Below, in pieces: positions 55,251 through 64,000 of a stretch of DNA of 64,000 bases. The DNA comes from Locusta migratoria. Lineage: Eukaryota; Arthropoda; Insecta; Orthoptera; Acrididae. A program made the position numbers and the translations under genes. The stretch's first letter is position 1. Each line of letters opens with the position of its first letter. The notes under the pieces were generated by a model. It saw nothing but the letters and a program-made list of their open reading frames with translations. It was not told the origin of the DNA and searched no databases. The stretch spans positions 1-64,000 of the forward strand of contig JAOYRU010000121.1 of the NCBI GenBank assembly GCA_026315105.1, in the 5' to 3' direction.

Positions 55251-55608
55251 TCATTTTTCGATGTCATCAAATAATGTATAGATTGACGTTACGAATGCCA
55301 ATTTACAGTTTCTGATGTACTCTGAGCTTCCCAACAAGGGCTATGGAGCATCCAGGGTCGTACACATGATATTATCTTTTTCTTGACTTGGCTGACTTTG
55401 CTCGACTGCCGCTCGCTGCCGCTCGGTCCTAGGGTGGCTTTATATAACGCAAGTGAACAACGAGTCTGCGGGAAGATCGTAGTGCACACAACACAAACAG
55501 TACCCAATCTGGCTGATTGGTGAAAGATTCGCGTACGCAGAAATACATTCATGTTTTTTGTCGATACGCAAAAACGTTTTCCAAAACACGTAGTCGGAAA
55601 ACAAAATT

Positions 55609-55680
55609 TGGAGGAGCTGGGATTTGAACCCAGGACTTTCTGCATGCGAAGCAGACACTCTACCACTGAGTTACACCCCC
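55609..55680 (-). tRNA. tRNA-Ala (CGC), unit 57
   Basis: Consensus copy. Confidence 0.93.
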
Positions 55681-55777
55681 GCTTCCAGCACGCCGTCTCA
55701 CGAAGAGCCTTCTGACGTCGTTTTAAGCAGTGAACAGTGCATTATGGTACTGCTCATACATGAAGGGCTACGGCGTC

Positions 55778-55849
55778 GACTCCGTGGCGCAACGGTAGCG
55801 CGTCTGACTCCAGATCAGAAGGTTGCGTGTTCAAATCACGTCGGGGTCA
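55778..55849 (+). tRNA. tRNA-Trp (CCA), unit 57
   Basis: Consensus copy. Confidence 0.95.
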
Positions 55850-56163
55850 TTGCGAAAATTTTCGTCCGCAAAAGAGTTTGGAGAAAATGTCACTAAAATC
55901 ACATATCAAACGATTACGTCTAGCGAACTATCAGACGCTGTTTTAACAAGGCCACAAACGTAATTTTCCTATTCGGACGCCGACTGGAAGGCACCGCGTA
56001 GCACATTCGCCATCTGCAAAGTGCCGAGGACATTTTTTGTTTACATTTTTAACACTAAAATACTAATGGCAAATAACGAAAAATGCTATATTTTGCTCCA
56101 TGTCACGTCTTCGACCAGGCTGAGGAAAAGGTGGTCCTAATATCTGCATAGTGTGCAGGGCGT

Positions 56164-56235
56164 GGGGGTATAGCTCAGTCGTAGAGCATTCGACTGCAGA
56201 TCGAGAGGTCCCCGGTTCAATCCCGGGTGCCCCCT
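56164..56235 (+). tRNA. tRNA-Cys (GCA), unit 57
   Basis: Consensus copy. Confidence 0.92.
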
Positions 56236-56593
56236 TCATTTTTCGATGTCATCAAATAATGTATAGATTGACGTTACGAATGCCAATTTACAGTTTCTGA
56301 TGTACTCTGAGCTTCCCAACAAGGGCTATGGAGCATCCAGGGTCGTACACATGATATTATCTTTTTCTTGACTTGGCTGACTTTGCTCGACTGCCGCTCG
56401 CTGCCGCTCGGTCCTAGGGTGGCTTTATATAACGCAAGTGAACAACGAGTCTGCGGGAAGATCGTAGTGCACACAACACAAACAGTACCCAATCTGGCTG
56501 ATTGGTGAAAGATTCGCGTACGCAGAAATACATTCATGTTTTTTGTCGATACGCAAAAACGTTTTCCAAAACACGTAGTCGGAAAACAAAATT

Positions 56594-56665
56594 TGGAGGA
56601 GCTGGGATTTGAACCCAGGACTTTCTGCATGCGAAGCAGACACTCTACCACTGAGTTACACCCCC
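56594..56665 (-). tRNA. tRNA-Ala (CGC), unit 58
   Basis: Consensus copy. Confidence 0.93.
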
Positions 56666-56762
56666 GCTTCCAGCACGCCGTCTCACGAAGAGCCTTCTGA
56701 CGTCGTTTTAAGCAGTGAACAGTGCATTATGGTACTGCTCATACATGAAGGGCTACGGCGTC

Positions 56763-56834
56763 GACTCCGTGGCGCAACGATAGCGCGTCTGACTCCAGAT
56801 CAGAAGGTTGCGTGTTCAAATCACGTCGGGGTCA
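56763..56834 (+). tRNA. tRNA-Trp (CCA), G19-to-A variant, unit 58
   Basis: Private G-to-A at 56780 removes D-loop G19, which normally pairs with C56 of the T-loop and lies in the A box. Probably a weakened copy. Confidence 0.88.
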
Positions 56835-57148
56835 TTGCGAAAATTTTCGTCCGCAAAAGAGTTTGGAGAAAATGTCACTAAAATCACATATCAAACGATT
56901 ACGTCTAGCGAACTATCAGACGCTGTTTTAACAAGGCCACAAACGTAATTTTCCTATTCGGACGCCGACTGGAAGGCACCGCGTAGCACATTCGCCATCT
57001 GCAAAGTGCCGAGGACATTTTTTGTTTACATTTTTAACACTAAAATACTAATGGCAAATAACGAAAAATGCTATATTTTGCTCCATGTCACGTCTTCGAC
57101 CAGGCTGAGGAAAAGGTGGTCCTAATATCTGCATAGTGTGCAGGGCGT

Positions 57149-57220
57149 GGGGGTATAGCTCAGTCGTAGAGCATTCGACTGCAGATCGAGAGGTCCCCGG
57201 TTCAATCCCGGGTGCCCCCT
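57149..57220 (+). tRNA. tRNA-Cys (GCA), unit 58
   Basis: Consensus copy. Confidence 0.92.
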
Positions 57221-57578
57221 TCATTTTTCGATGTCATCAAATAATGTATAGATTGACGTTACGAATGCCAATTTACAGTTTCTGATGTACTCTGAGCTTC
57301 CCAACAAGGGCTATGGAGCATCCAGGGTCGTACACATGATATTATCTTTTTCTTGACTTGGCTGACTTTGCTCGACTGCCGCTCGCTGCCGCTCGGTCCT
57401 AGGGTGGCTTTATATAACGCAAGTGAACAACGAGTCTGCGGGAAGATCGTAGTGCACACAACACAAACAGTACCCAATCTGGCTGATTGGTGAAAGATTC
57501 GCGTACGCAGAAATACATTCATGTTTTTTGTCGATACGCAAAAACGTTTTCCAAAACACGTAGTCGGAAAACAAAATT

Positions 57579-57650
57579 TGGAGGAGCTGGGATTTGAACC
57601 CAGGACTTTCTGCATGCGAAGCAGACACTCTACCACTGAGTTACACCCCC
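57579..57650 (-). tRNA. tRNA-Ala (CGC), unit 59
   Basis: Consensus copy. Confidence 0.93.
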
Positions 57651-57747
57651 GCTTCCAGCACGCCGTCTCACGAAGAGCCTTCTGACGTCGTTTTAAGCAG
57701 TGAACAGTGCATTATGGTACTGCTCATACATGAAGGGCTACGGCGTC

Positions 57748-57819
57748 GACTCCGTGGCGCAACGGTAGCGCGTCTGACTCCAGATCAGAAGGTTGCGTGT
57801 TCAAATCACGTCGGGGTCA
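57748..57819 (+). tRNA. tRNA-Trp (CCA), unit 59
   Basis: Consensus copy. Confidence 0.95.
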
Positions 57820-58133
57820 TTGCGAAAATTTTCGTCCGCAAAAGAGTTTGGAGAAAATGTCACTAAAATCACATATCAAACGATTACGTCTAGCGAACTA
57901 TCAGACGCTGTTTTAACAAGGCCACAAACGTAATTTTCCTATTCGGACGCCGACTGGAAGGCACCGCGTAGCACATTCGCCATCTGCAAAGTGCCGAGGA
58001 CATTTTTTGTTTACATTTTTAACACTAAAATACTAATGGCAAATAACGAAAAATGCTATATTTTGCTCCATGTCACGTCTTCGACCAGGCTGAGGAAAAG
58101 GTGGTCCTAATATCTGCATAGTGTGCAGGGCGT

Positions 58134-58205
58134 GGGGGTATAGCTCAGTCGTAGAGCATTCGACTGCAGATCGAGAGGTCCCCGGTTCAATCCCGGGTGC
58201 CCCCT
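58134..58205 (+). tRNA. tRNA-Cys (GCA), unit 59
   Basis: Consensus copy. Confidence 0.92.
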
Positions 58206-58563
58206 TCATTTTTCGATGTCATCAAATAATGTATAGATTGACGTTACGAATGCCAATTTACAGTTTCTGATGTACTCTGAGCTTCCCAACAAGGGCTATG
58301 GAGCATCCAGGGTCGTACACATGATATTATCTTTTTCTTGACTTGGCTGACTTTGCTCGACTGCCGCTCGCTGCCGCTCGGTCCTAGGGTGGCTTTATAT
58401 AACGCAAGTGAACAACGAGTCTGCGGGAAGATCGTAGTGCACACAACACAAACAGTACCCAATCTGGCTGATTGGTGAAAGATTCGCGTACGCAGAAATA
58501 CATTCATGTTTTTTGTCGATACGCAAAAACGTTTTCCAAAACACGTAGTCGGAAAACAAAATT

Positions 58564-58635
58564 TGGAGGAGCTGGGATTTGAACCCAGGACTTTCTGCAT
58601 GCGAAGCAGACACTCTACCACTGAGTTACACCCCC
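58564..58635 (-). tRNA. tRNA-Ala (CGC), unit 60
   Basis: Consensus copy. Confidence 0.93.
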
Positions 58636-58732
58636 GCTTCCAGCACGCCGTCTCACGAAGAGCCTTCTGACGTCGTTTTAAGCAGTGAACAGTGCATTAT
58701 GGTACTGCTCATACATGAAGGGCTACGGCGTC

Positions 58733-58804
58733 GACTCCGTGGCGCAACGGTAGCGCGTCTGACTCCAGATCAGAAGGTTGCGTGTTCAAATCACGTCGGG
58801 GTCA
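58733..58804 (+). tRNA. tRNA-Trp (CCA), unit 60
   Basis: Consensus copy. Confidence 0.95.
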
Positions 58805-59118
58805 TTGCGAAAATTTTCGTCCGCAAAAGAGTTTGGAGAAAATGTCACTAAAATCACATATCAAACGATTACGTCTAGCGAACTATCAGACGCTGTTTTA
58901 ACAAGGCCACAAACGTAATTTTCCTATTCGGACGCCGACTGGAAGGCACCGCGTAGCACATTCGCCATCTGCAAAGTGCCGAGGACATTTTTTGTTTACA
59001 TTTTTAACACTAAAATACTAATGGCAAATAACGAAAAATGCTATATTTTGCTCCATGTCACGTCTTCGACCAGGCTGAGGAAAAGGTGGTCCTAATATCT
59101 GCATAGTGTGCAGGGCGT

Positions 59119-59190
59119 GGGGGTATAGCTCAGTCGTAGAGCATTCGACTGCAGATCGAGAGGTCCCCGGTTCAATCCCGGGTGCCCCCT
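59119..59190 (+). tRNA. tRNA-Cys (GCA), unit 60
   Basis: Consensus copy. Confidence 0.92.
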
Positions 59191-59548
59191 TCATTTTTCG
59201 ATGTCATCAAATAATGTATAGATTGACGTTACGAATGCCAATTTACAGTTTCTGATGTACTCTGAGCTTCCCAACAAGGGCTATGGAGCATCCAGGGTCG
59301 TACACATGATATTATCTTTTTCTTGACTTGGCTGACTTTGCTCGACTGCCGCTCGCTGCCGCTCGGTCCTAGGGTGGCTTTATATAACGCAAGTGAACAA
59401 CGAGTCTGCGGGAAGATCGTAGTGCACACAACACAAACAGTACCCAATCTGGCTGATTGGTGAAAGATTCGCGTACGCAGAAATACATTCATGTTTTTTG
59501 TCGATACGCAAAAACGTTTTCCAAAACACGTAGTCGGAAAACAAAATT

Positions 59549-59620
59549 TGGAGGAGCTGGGATTTGAACCCAGGACTTTCTGCATGCGAAGCAGACACTC
59601 TACCACTGAGTTACACCCCC
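59549..59620 (-). tRNA. tRNA-Ala (CGC), unit 61
   Basis: Consensus copy. Confidence 0.93.
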
Positions 59621-59717
59621 GCTTCCAGCACGCCGTCTCACGAAGAGCCTTCTGACGTCGTTTTAAGCAGTGAACAGTGCATTATGGTACTGCTCATACA
59701 TGAAGGGCTACGGCGTC

Positions 59718-59789
59718 GACTCCGTGGCGCAACGGTAGCGCGTCTGACTCCAGATCAGAAGGTTGCGTGTTCAAATCACGTCGGGGTCA
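59718..59789 (+). tRNA. tRNA-Trp (CCA), unit 61
   Basis: Consensus copy. Confidence 0.95.
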
Positions 59790-60103
59790 TTGCGAAAATT
59801 TTCGTCCGCAAAAGAGTTTGGAGAAAATGTCACTAAAATCACATATCAAACGATTACGTCTAGCGAACTATCAGACGCTGTTTTAACAAGGCCACAAACG
59901 TAATTTTCCTATTCGGACGCCGACTGGAAGGCACCGCGTAGCACATTCGCCATCTGCAAAGTGCCGAGGACATTTTTTGTTTACATTTTTAACACTAAAA
60001 TACTAATGGCAAATAACGAAAAATGCTATATTTTGCTCCATGTCACGTCTTCGACCAGGCTGAGGAAAAGGTGGTCCTAATATCTGCATAGTGTGCAGGG
60101 CGT

Positions 60104-60175
60104 GGGGGTATAGCTCAGTCGTAGAGCATTCGACTGCAGATCGAGAGGTCCCCGGTTCAATCCCGGGTGCCCCCT
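60104..60175 (+). tRNA. tRNA-Cys (GCA), unit 61
   Basis: Consensus copy. Confidence 0.92.
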
Positions 60176-60533
60176 TCATTTTTCGATGTCATCAAATAAT
60201 GTATAGATTGACGTTACGAATGCCAATTTACAGTTTCTGATGTACTCTGAGCTTCCCAACAAGGGCTATGGAGCATCCAGGGTCGTACACATGATATTAT
60301 CTTTTTCTTGACTTGGCTGACTTTGCTCGACTGCCGCTCGCTGCCGCTCGGTCCTAGGGTGGCTTTATATAACGCAAGTGAACAACGAGTCTGCGGGAAG
60401 ATCGTAGTGCACACAACACAAACAGTACCCAATCTGGCTGATTGGTGAAAGATTCGCGTACGCAGAAATACATTCATGTTTTTTGTCGATACGCAAAAAC
60501 GTTTTCCAAAACACGTAGTCGGAAAACAAAATT

Positions 60534-60605
60534 TGGAGGAGCTGGGATTTGAACCCAGGACTTTCTGCATGCGAAGCAGACACTCTACCACTGAGTTACA
60601 CCCCC
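60534..60605 (-). tRNA. tRNA-Ala (CGC), unit 62
   Basis: Consensus copy. Confidence 0.93.
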
Positions 60606-60702
60606 GCTTCCAGCACGCCGTCTCACGAAGAGCCTTCTGACGTCGTTTTAAGCAGTGAACAGTGCATTATGGTACTGCTCATACATGAAGGGCTACGGCG
60701 TC

Positions 60703-60774
60703 GACTCCGTGGCGCAACGGTAGCGCGTCTGACTCCAGATCAGAAGGTTGCGTGTTCAAATCACGTCGGGGTCA
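60703..60774 (+). tRNA. tRNA-Trp (CCA), unit 62
   Basis: Consensus copy. Confidence 0.95.
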
Positions 60775-61088
60775 TTGCGAAAATTTTCGTCCGCAAAAGA
60801 GTTTGGAGAAAATGTCACTAAAATCACATATCAAACGATTACGTCTAGCGAACTATCAGACGCTGTTTTAACAAGGCCACAAACGTAATTTTCCTATTCG
60901 GACGCCGACTGGAAGGCACCGCGTAGCACATTCGCCATCTGCAAAGTGCCGAGGACATTTTTTGTTTACATTTTTAACACTAAAATACTAATGGCAAATA
61001 ACGAAAAATGCTATATTTTGCTCCATGTCACGTCTTCGACCAGGCTGAGGAAAAGGTGGTCCTAATATCTGCATAGTGTGCAGGGCGT

Positions 61089-61160
61089 GGGGGTATAGCT
61101 CAGTCGTAGAGCATTCGACTGCAGATCGAGAGGTCCCCGGTTCAATCCCGGGTGCCCCCT
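61089..61160 (+). tRNA. tRNA-Cys (GCA), unit 62
   Basis: Consensus copy. Confidence 0.92.
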
Positions 61161-61518
61161 TCATTTTTCGATGTCATCAAATAATGTATAGATTGACGTT
61201 ACGAATGCCAATTTACAGTTTCTGATGTACTCTGAGCTTCCCAACAAGGGCTATGGAGCATCCAGGGTCGTACACATGATATTATCTTTTTCTTGACTTG
61301 GCTGACTTTGCTCGACTGCCGCTCGCTGCCGCTCGGTCCTAGGGTGGCTTTATATAACGCAAGTGAACAACGAGTCTGCGGGAAGATCGTAGTGCACACA
61401 ACACAAACAGTACCCAATCTGGCTGATTGGTGAAAGATTCGCGTACGCAGAAATACATTCATGTTTTTTGTCGATACGCAAAAACGTTTTCCAAAACACG
61501 TAGTCGGAAAACAAAATT

Positions 61519-61590
61519 TGGAGGAGCTGGGATTTGAACCCAGGACTTTCTGCATGCGAAGCAGACACTCTACCACTGAGTTACACCCCC
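61519..61590 (-). tRNA. tRNA-Ala (CGC), unit 63
   Basis: Consensus copy. Confidence 0.93.
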
Positions 61591-61687
61591 GCTTCCAGCA
61601 CGCCGTCTCACGAAGAGCCTTCTGACGTCGTTTTAAGCAGTGAACAGTGCATTATGGTACTGCTCATACATGAAGGGCTACGGCGTC

Positions 61688-61759
61688 GACTCCGTGGCGC
61701 AACGGTAGCGCGTCTGACTCCAGATCAGAAGGTTGCGTGTTCAAATCACGTCGGGGTCA
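61688..61759 (+). tRNA. tRNA-Trp (CCA), unit 63
   Basis: Consensus gene; private A-to-T downstream near 61864. Confidence 0.95.
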
Positions 61760-62073
61760 TTGCGAAAATTTTCGTCCGCAAAAGAGTTTGGAGAAAATGT
61801 CACTAAAATCACATATCAAACGATTACGTCTAGCGAACTATCAGACGCTGTTTTAACAAGGCCTCAAACGTAATTTTCCTATTCGGACGCCGACTGGAAG
61901 GCACCGCGTAGCACATTCGCCATCTGCAAAGTGCCGAGGACATTTTTTGTTTACATTTTTAACACTAAAATACTAATGGCAAATAACGAAAAATGCTATA
62001 TTTTGCTCCATGTCACGTCTTCGACCAGGCTGAGGAAAAGGTGGTCCTAATATCTGCATAGTGTGCAGGGCGT

Positions 62074-62145
62074 GGGGGTATAGCTCAGTCGTAGAGCATT
62101 CGACTGCAGATCGAGAAGTCCCCGGTTCAATCCCGGGTGCCCCCT
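62074..62145 (+). tRNA. tRNA-Cys (GCA), variable-loop variant, unit 63
   Basis: G-to-A at 62117 in the variable loop; stems unaffected. The following spacer has the C variant at 62391. Confidence 0.91.
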
Positions 62146-62503
62146 TCATTTTTCGATGTCATCAAATAATGTATAGATTGACGTTACGAATGCCAATTTA
62201 CAGTTTCTGATGTACTCTGAGCTTCCCAACAAGGGCTATGGAGCATCCAGGGTCGTACACATGATATTATCTTTTTCTTGACTTGGCTGACTTTGCTCGA
62301 CTGCCGCTCGCTGCCGCTCGGTCCTAGGGTGGCTTTATATAACGCAAGTGAACAACGAGTCTGCGGGAAGATCGTAGTGCACACAACACACACAGTACCC
62401 AATCTGGCTGATTGGTGAAAGATTCGCGTACGCAGAAATACATTCATGTTTTTTGTCGATACGCAAAAACGTTTTCCAAAACACGTAGTCGGAAAACAAA
62501 ATT

Positions 62504-62575
62504 TGGAGGAGCTGGGATTTGAACCCAGGACTTTCTGCATGCGAAGCAGACACTCTACCACTGAGTTACACCCCC
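62504..62575 (-). tRNA. tRNA-Ala (CGC), unit 64
   Basis: Consensus copy. Confidence 0.93.
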
Positions 62576-62672
62576 GCTTCCAGCACGCCGTCTCACGAAG
62601 AGCCTTCTGACGTCGTTTTAAGCAGTGAACAGTGCATTATGGTACTGCTCATACATGAAGGGCTACGGCGTC

Positions 62673-62744
62673 GACTCCGTGGCGCAACGGTAGCGCGTCT
62701 GACTCCAGATCAGAAGGTTGCGTGTTCAAATCACGTCGGGGTCA
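62673..62744 (+). tRNA. tRNA-Trp (CCA), unit 64
   Basis: Consensus copy. Confidence 0.95.
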
Positions 62745-63058
62745 TTGCGAAAATTTTCGTCCGCAAAAGAGTTTGGAGAAAATGTCACTAAAATCACATA
62801 TCAAACGATTACGTCTAGCGAACTATCAGACGCTGTTTTAACAAGGCCACAAACGTAATTTTCCTATTCGGACGCCGACTGGAAGGCACCGCGTAGCACA
62901 TTCGCCATCTGCAAAGTGCCGAGGACATTTTTTGTTTACATTTTTAACACTAAAATACTAATGGCAAATAACGAAAAATGCTATATTTTGCTCCATGTCA
63001 CGTCTTCGACCAGGCTGAGGAAAAGGTGGTCCTAATATCTGCATAGTGTGCAGGGCGT

Positions 63059-63130
63059 GGGGGTATAGCTCAGTCGTAGAGCATTCGACTGCAGATCGAG
63101 AGGTCCCCGGTTCAATCCCGGGTGCCCCCT
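63059..63130 (+). tRNA. tRNA-Cys (GCA), unit 64
   Basis: Consensus copy. Confidence 0.92.
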
Positions 63131-63488
63131 TCATTTTTCGATGTCATCAAATAATGTATAGATTGACGTTACGAATGCCAATTTACAGTTTCTGATGTAC
63201 TCTGAGCTTCCCAACAAGGGCTATGGAGCATCCAGGGTCGTACACATGATATTATCTTTTTCTTGACTTGGCTGACTTTGCTCGACTGCCGCTCGCTGCC
63301 GCTCGGTCCTAGGGTGGCTTTATATAACGCAAGTGAACAACGAGTCTGCGGGAAGATCGTAGTGCACACAACACAAACAGTACCCAATCTGGCTGATTGG
63401 TGAAAGATTCGCGTACGCAGAAATACATTCATGTTTTTTGTCGATACGCAAAAACGTTTTCCAAAACACGTAGTCGGAAAACAAAATT

Positions 63489-63560
63489 TGGAGGAGCTGG
63501 GATTTGAACCCAGGACTTTCTGCATGCGAAGCAGACACTCTACCACTGAGTTACACCCCC
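63489..63560 (-). tRNA. tRNA-Ala (CGC), unit 65
   Basis: Consensus copy in the last, incomplete unit. Confidence 0.93.
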
Positions 63561-63657
63561 GCTTCCAGCACGCCGTCTCACGAAGAGCCTTCTGACGTCG
63601 TTTTAAGCAGTGAACAGTGCATTATGGTACTGCTCATACATGAAGGGCTACGGCGTC

Positions 63658-63729
63658 GACTCCGTGGCGCAACGGTAGCGCGTCTGACTCCAGATCAGAA
63701 GGTTGCGTGTTCAAATCACGTCGGGGTCA
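63658..63729 (+). tRNA. tRNA-Trp (CCA), unit 65
   Basis: Consensus copy. The window ends in the spacer after it, about 44 bp before the expected tRNA-Cys. Confidence 0.95.
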
Positions 63730-64000
63730 TTGCGAAAATTTTCGTCCGCAAAAGAGTTTGGAGAAAATGTCACTAAAATCACATATCAAACGATTACGTC
63801 TAGCGAACTATCAGACGCTGTTTTAACAAGGCCACAAACGTAATTTTCCTATTCGGACGCCGACTGGAAGGCACCGCGTAGCACATTCGCCATCTGCAAA
63901 GTGCCGAGGACATTTTTTGTTTACATTTTTAACACTAAAATACTAATGGCAAATAACGAAAAATGCTATATTTTGCTCCATGTCACGTCTTCGACCAGGC

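Larger units (their letters stand above)
1..64000. repeat. Tandem array of a ~985-bp three-tRNA unit (about 65 copies)
   Basis: The same sequence recurs from the first base to the last with period 985; units 10-44 and 46-64 are exactly 985 bp, units 1-9 range from about 975 to 989 bp and unit 45 is 1339 bp. The array starts and ends inside a unit, so its true length is unknown. Copies differ by very few substitutions, implying recent amplification or continuing homogenisation by unequal exchange or gene conversion. Each copy carries tRNA-Ala (minus), tRNA-Trp (plus) and tRNA-Cys (plus). The copy count in the assembly may not equal the genomic count. Confidence 0.98.

Noticed and set aside
1..64000. 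CRISPR array or phage/plasmid tandem repeats
   Set aside because: The repeat is 985 bp with no unique spacers; the tRNAs lack encoded CCA, have eukaryotic sequence and T-run terminators, and a poly(A) SINE is present.
1..64000. Ribosomal DNA or 5S RNA array
   Set aside because: No 18S, 28S or 5S RNA sequence is visible; every structured RNA in the unit is one of three tRNAs.

Overview
This window is one uninterrupted tandem array from a eukaryotic, almost certainly animal, nuclear genome. A unit of about 985 bp is repeated about 65 times head to tail and runs off both ends of the window. Each unit holds three intronless 72-nt tRNA genes in fixed order: tRNA-Ala(CGC) on the minus strand, tRNA-Trp(CCA) on the plus strand 97 bp away (divergent pair), then 314 bp later tRNA-Cys(GCA) on the plus strand. 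A 358-bp spacer leads to the next tRNA-Ala. None of the genes encodes CCA at its 3' end, all have internal A/B boxes, and all are followed by short T-runs typical of Pol III terminators. I count 65 tRNA-Ala genes, 65 tRNA-Trp-type genes (one broken) and 65 complete tRNA-Cys genes plus one split copy. I find no credible protein-coding gene. The many reading frames repeat every 985 bp only because the DNA does, and they run through the tRNA genes.

Units are numbered 1-65 from the left by their tRNA-Ala; unit n starts at the 3' terminal base of its tRNA-Ala. Units 1-9 (about 1-8600) vary in length through small, mostly homopolymer, insertions and deletions. Units 10-44 and 46-64 are exactly 985 bp, with only sparse base substitutions. 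Unit 45 (43435-44773) is 354 bp longer because of one insertion at 44007-44357: two extra tRNA-Cys copies fused to a SINE-like element with a 50-nt poly(A) tail. It sits inside the D-arm of the resident tRNA-Cys gene and is flanked by a 3-4 bp duplication.

The main surprises are as follows. (1) In 17 of 65 units the tRNA-Trp gene has anticodon CCT instead of CCA, so a Trp-type body should read the Arg codon AGG. (2) The tRNA-Cys-tRNA-Cys-SINE-poly(A) insertion looks like a chimeric retrotransposition product caught within the array. (3) Every tRNA-Cys copy has C instead of the near-invariant G18 in the D-loop. (4) Linked variants define a sub-family of units and higher-order (2- and 3-unit) repeats, the mark of unequal exchange. 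(5) Each spacer has an inverted CCAAT dyad plus a TATA box on the minus strand, a Pol II-like promoter layout with no recognised gene behind it.

The organism is probably a metazoan: the tRNA-Trp and tRNA-Cys bodies are close to animal consensus and the insertion is a poly(A)-tailed SINE. The SINE body reminds me of arthropod, perhaps polyneopteran insect, elements, but that is memory and not a search. Large tandem tRNA arrays are known elsewhere (the Xenopus laevis tDNA repeat, Entamoeba tRNA arrays); the Ala/Trp/Cys composition here is not one I recognise.
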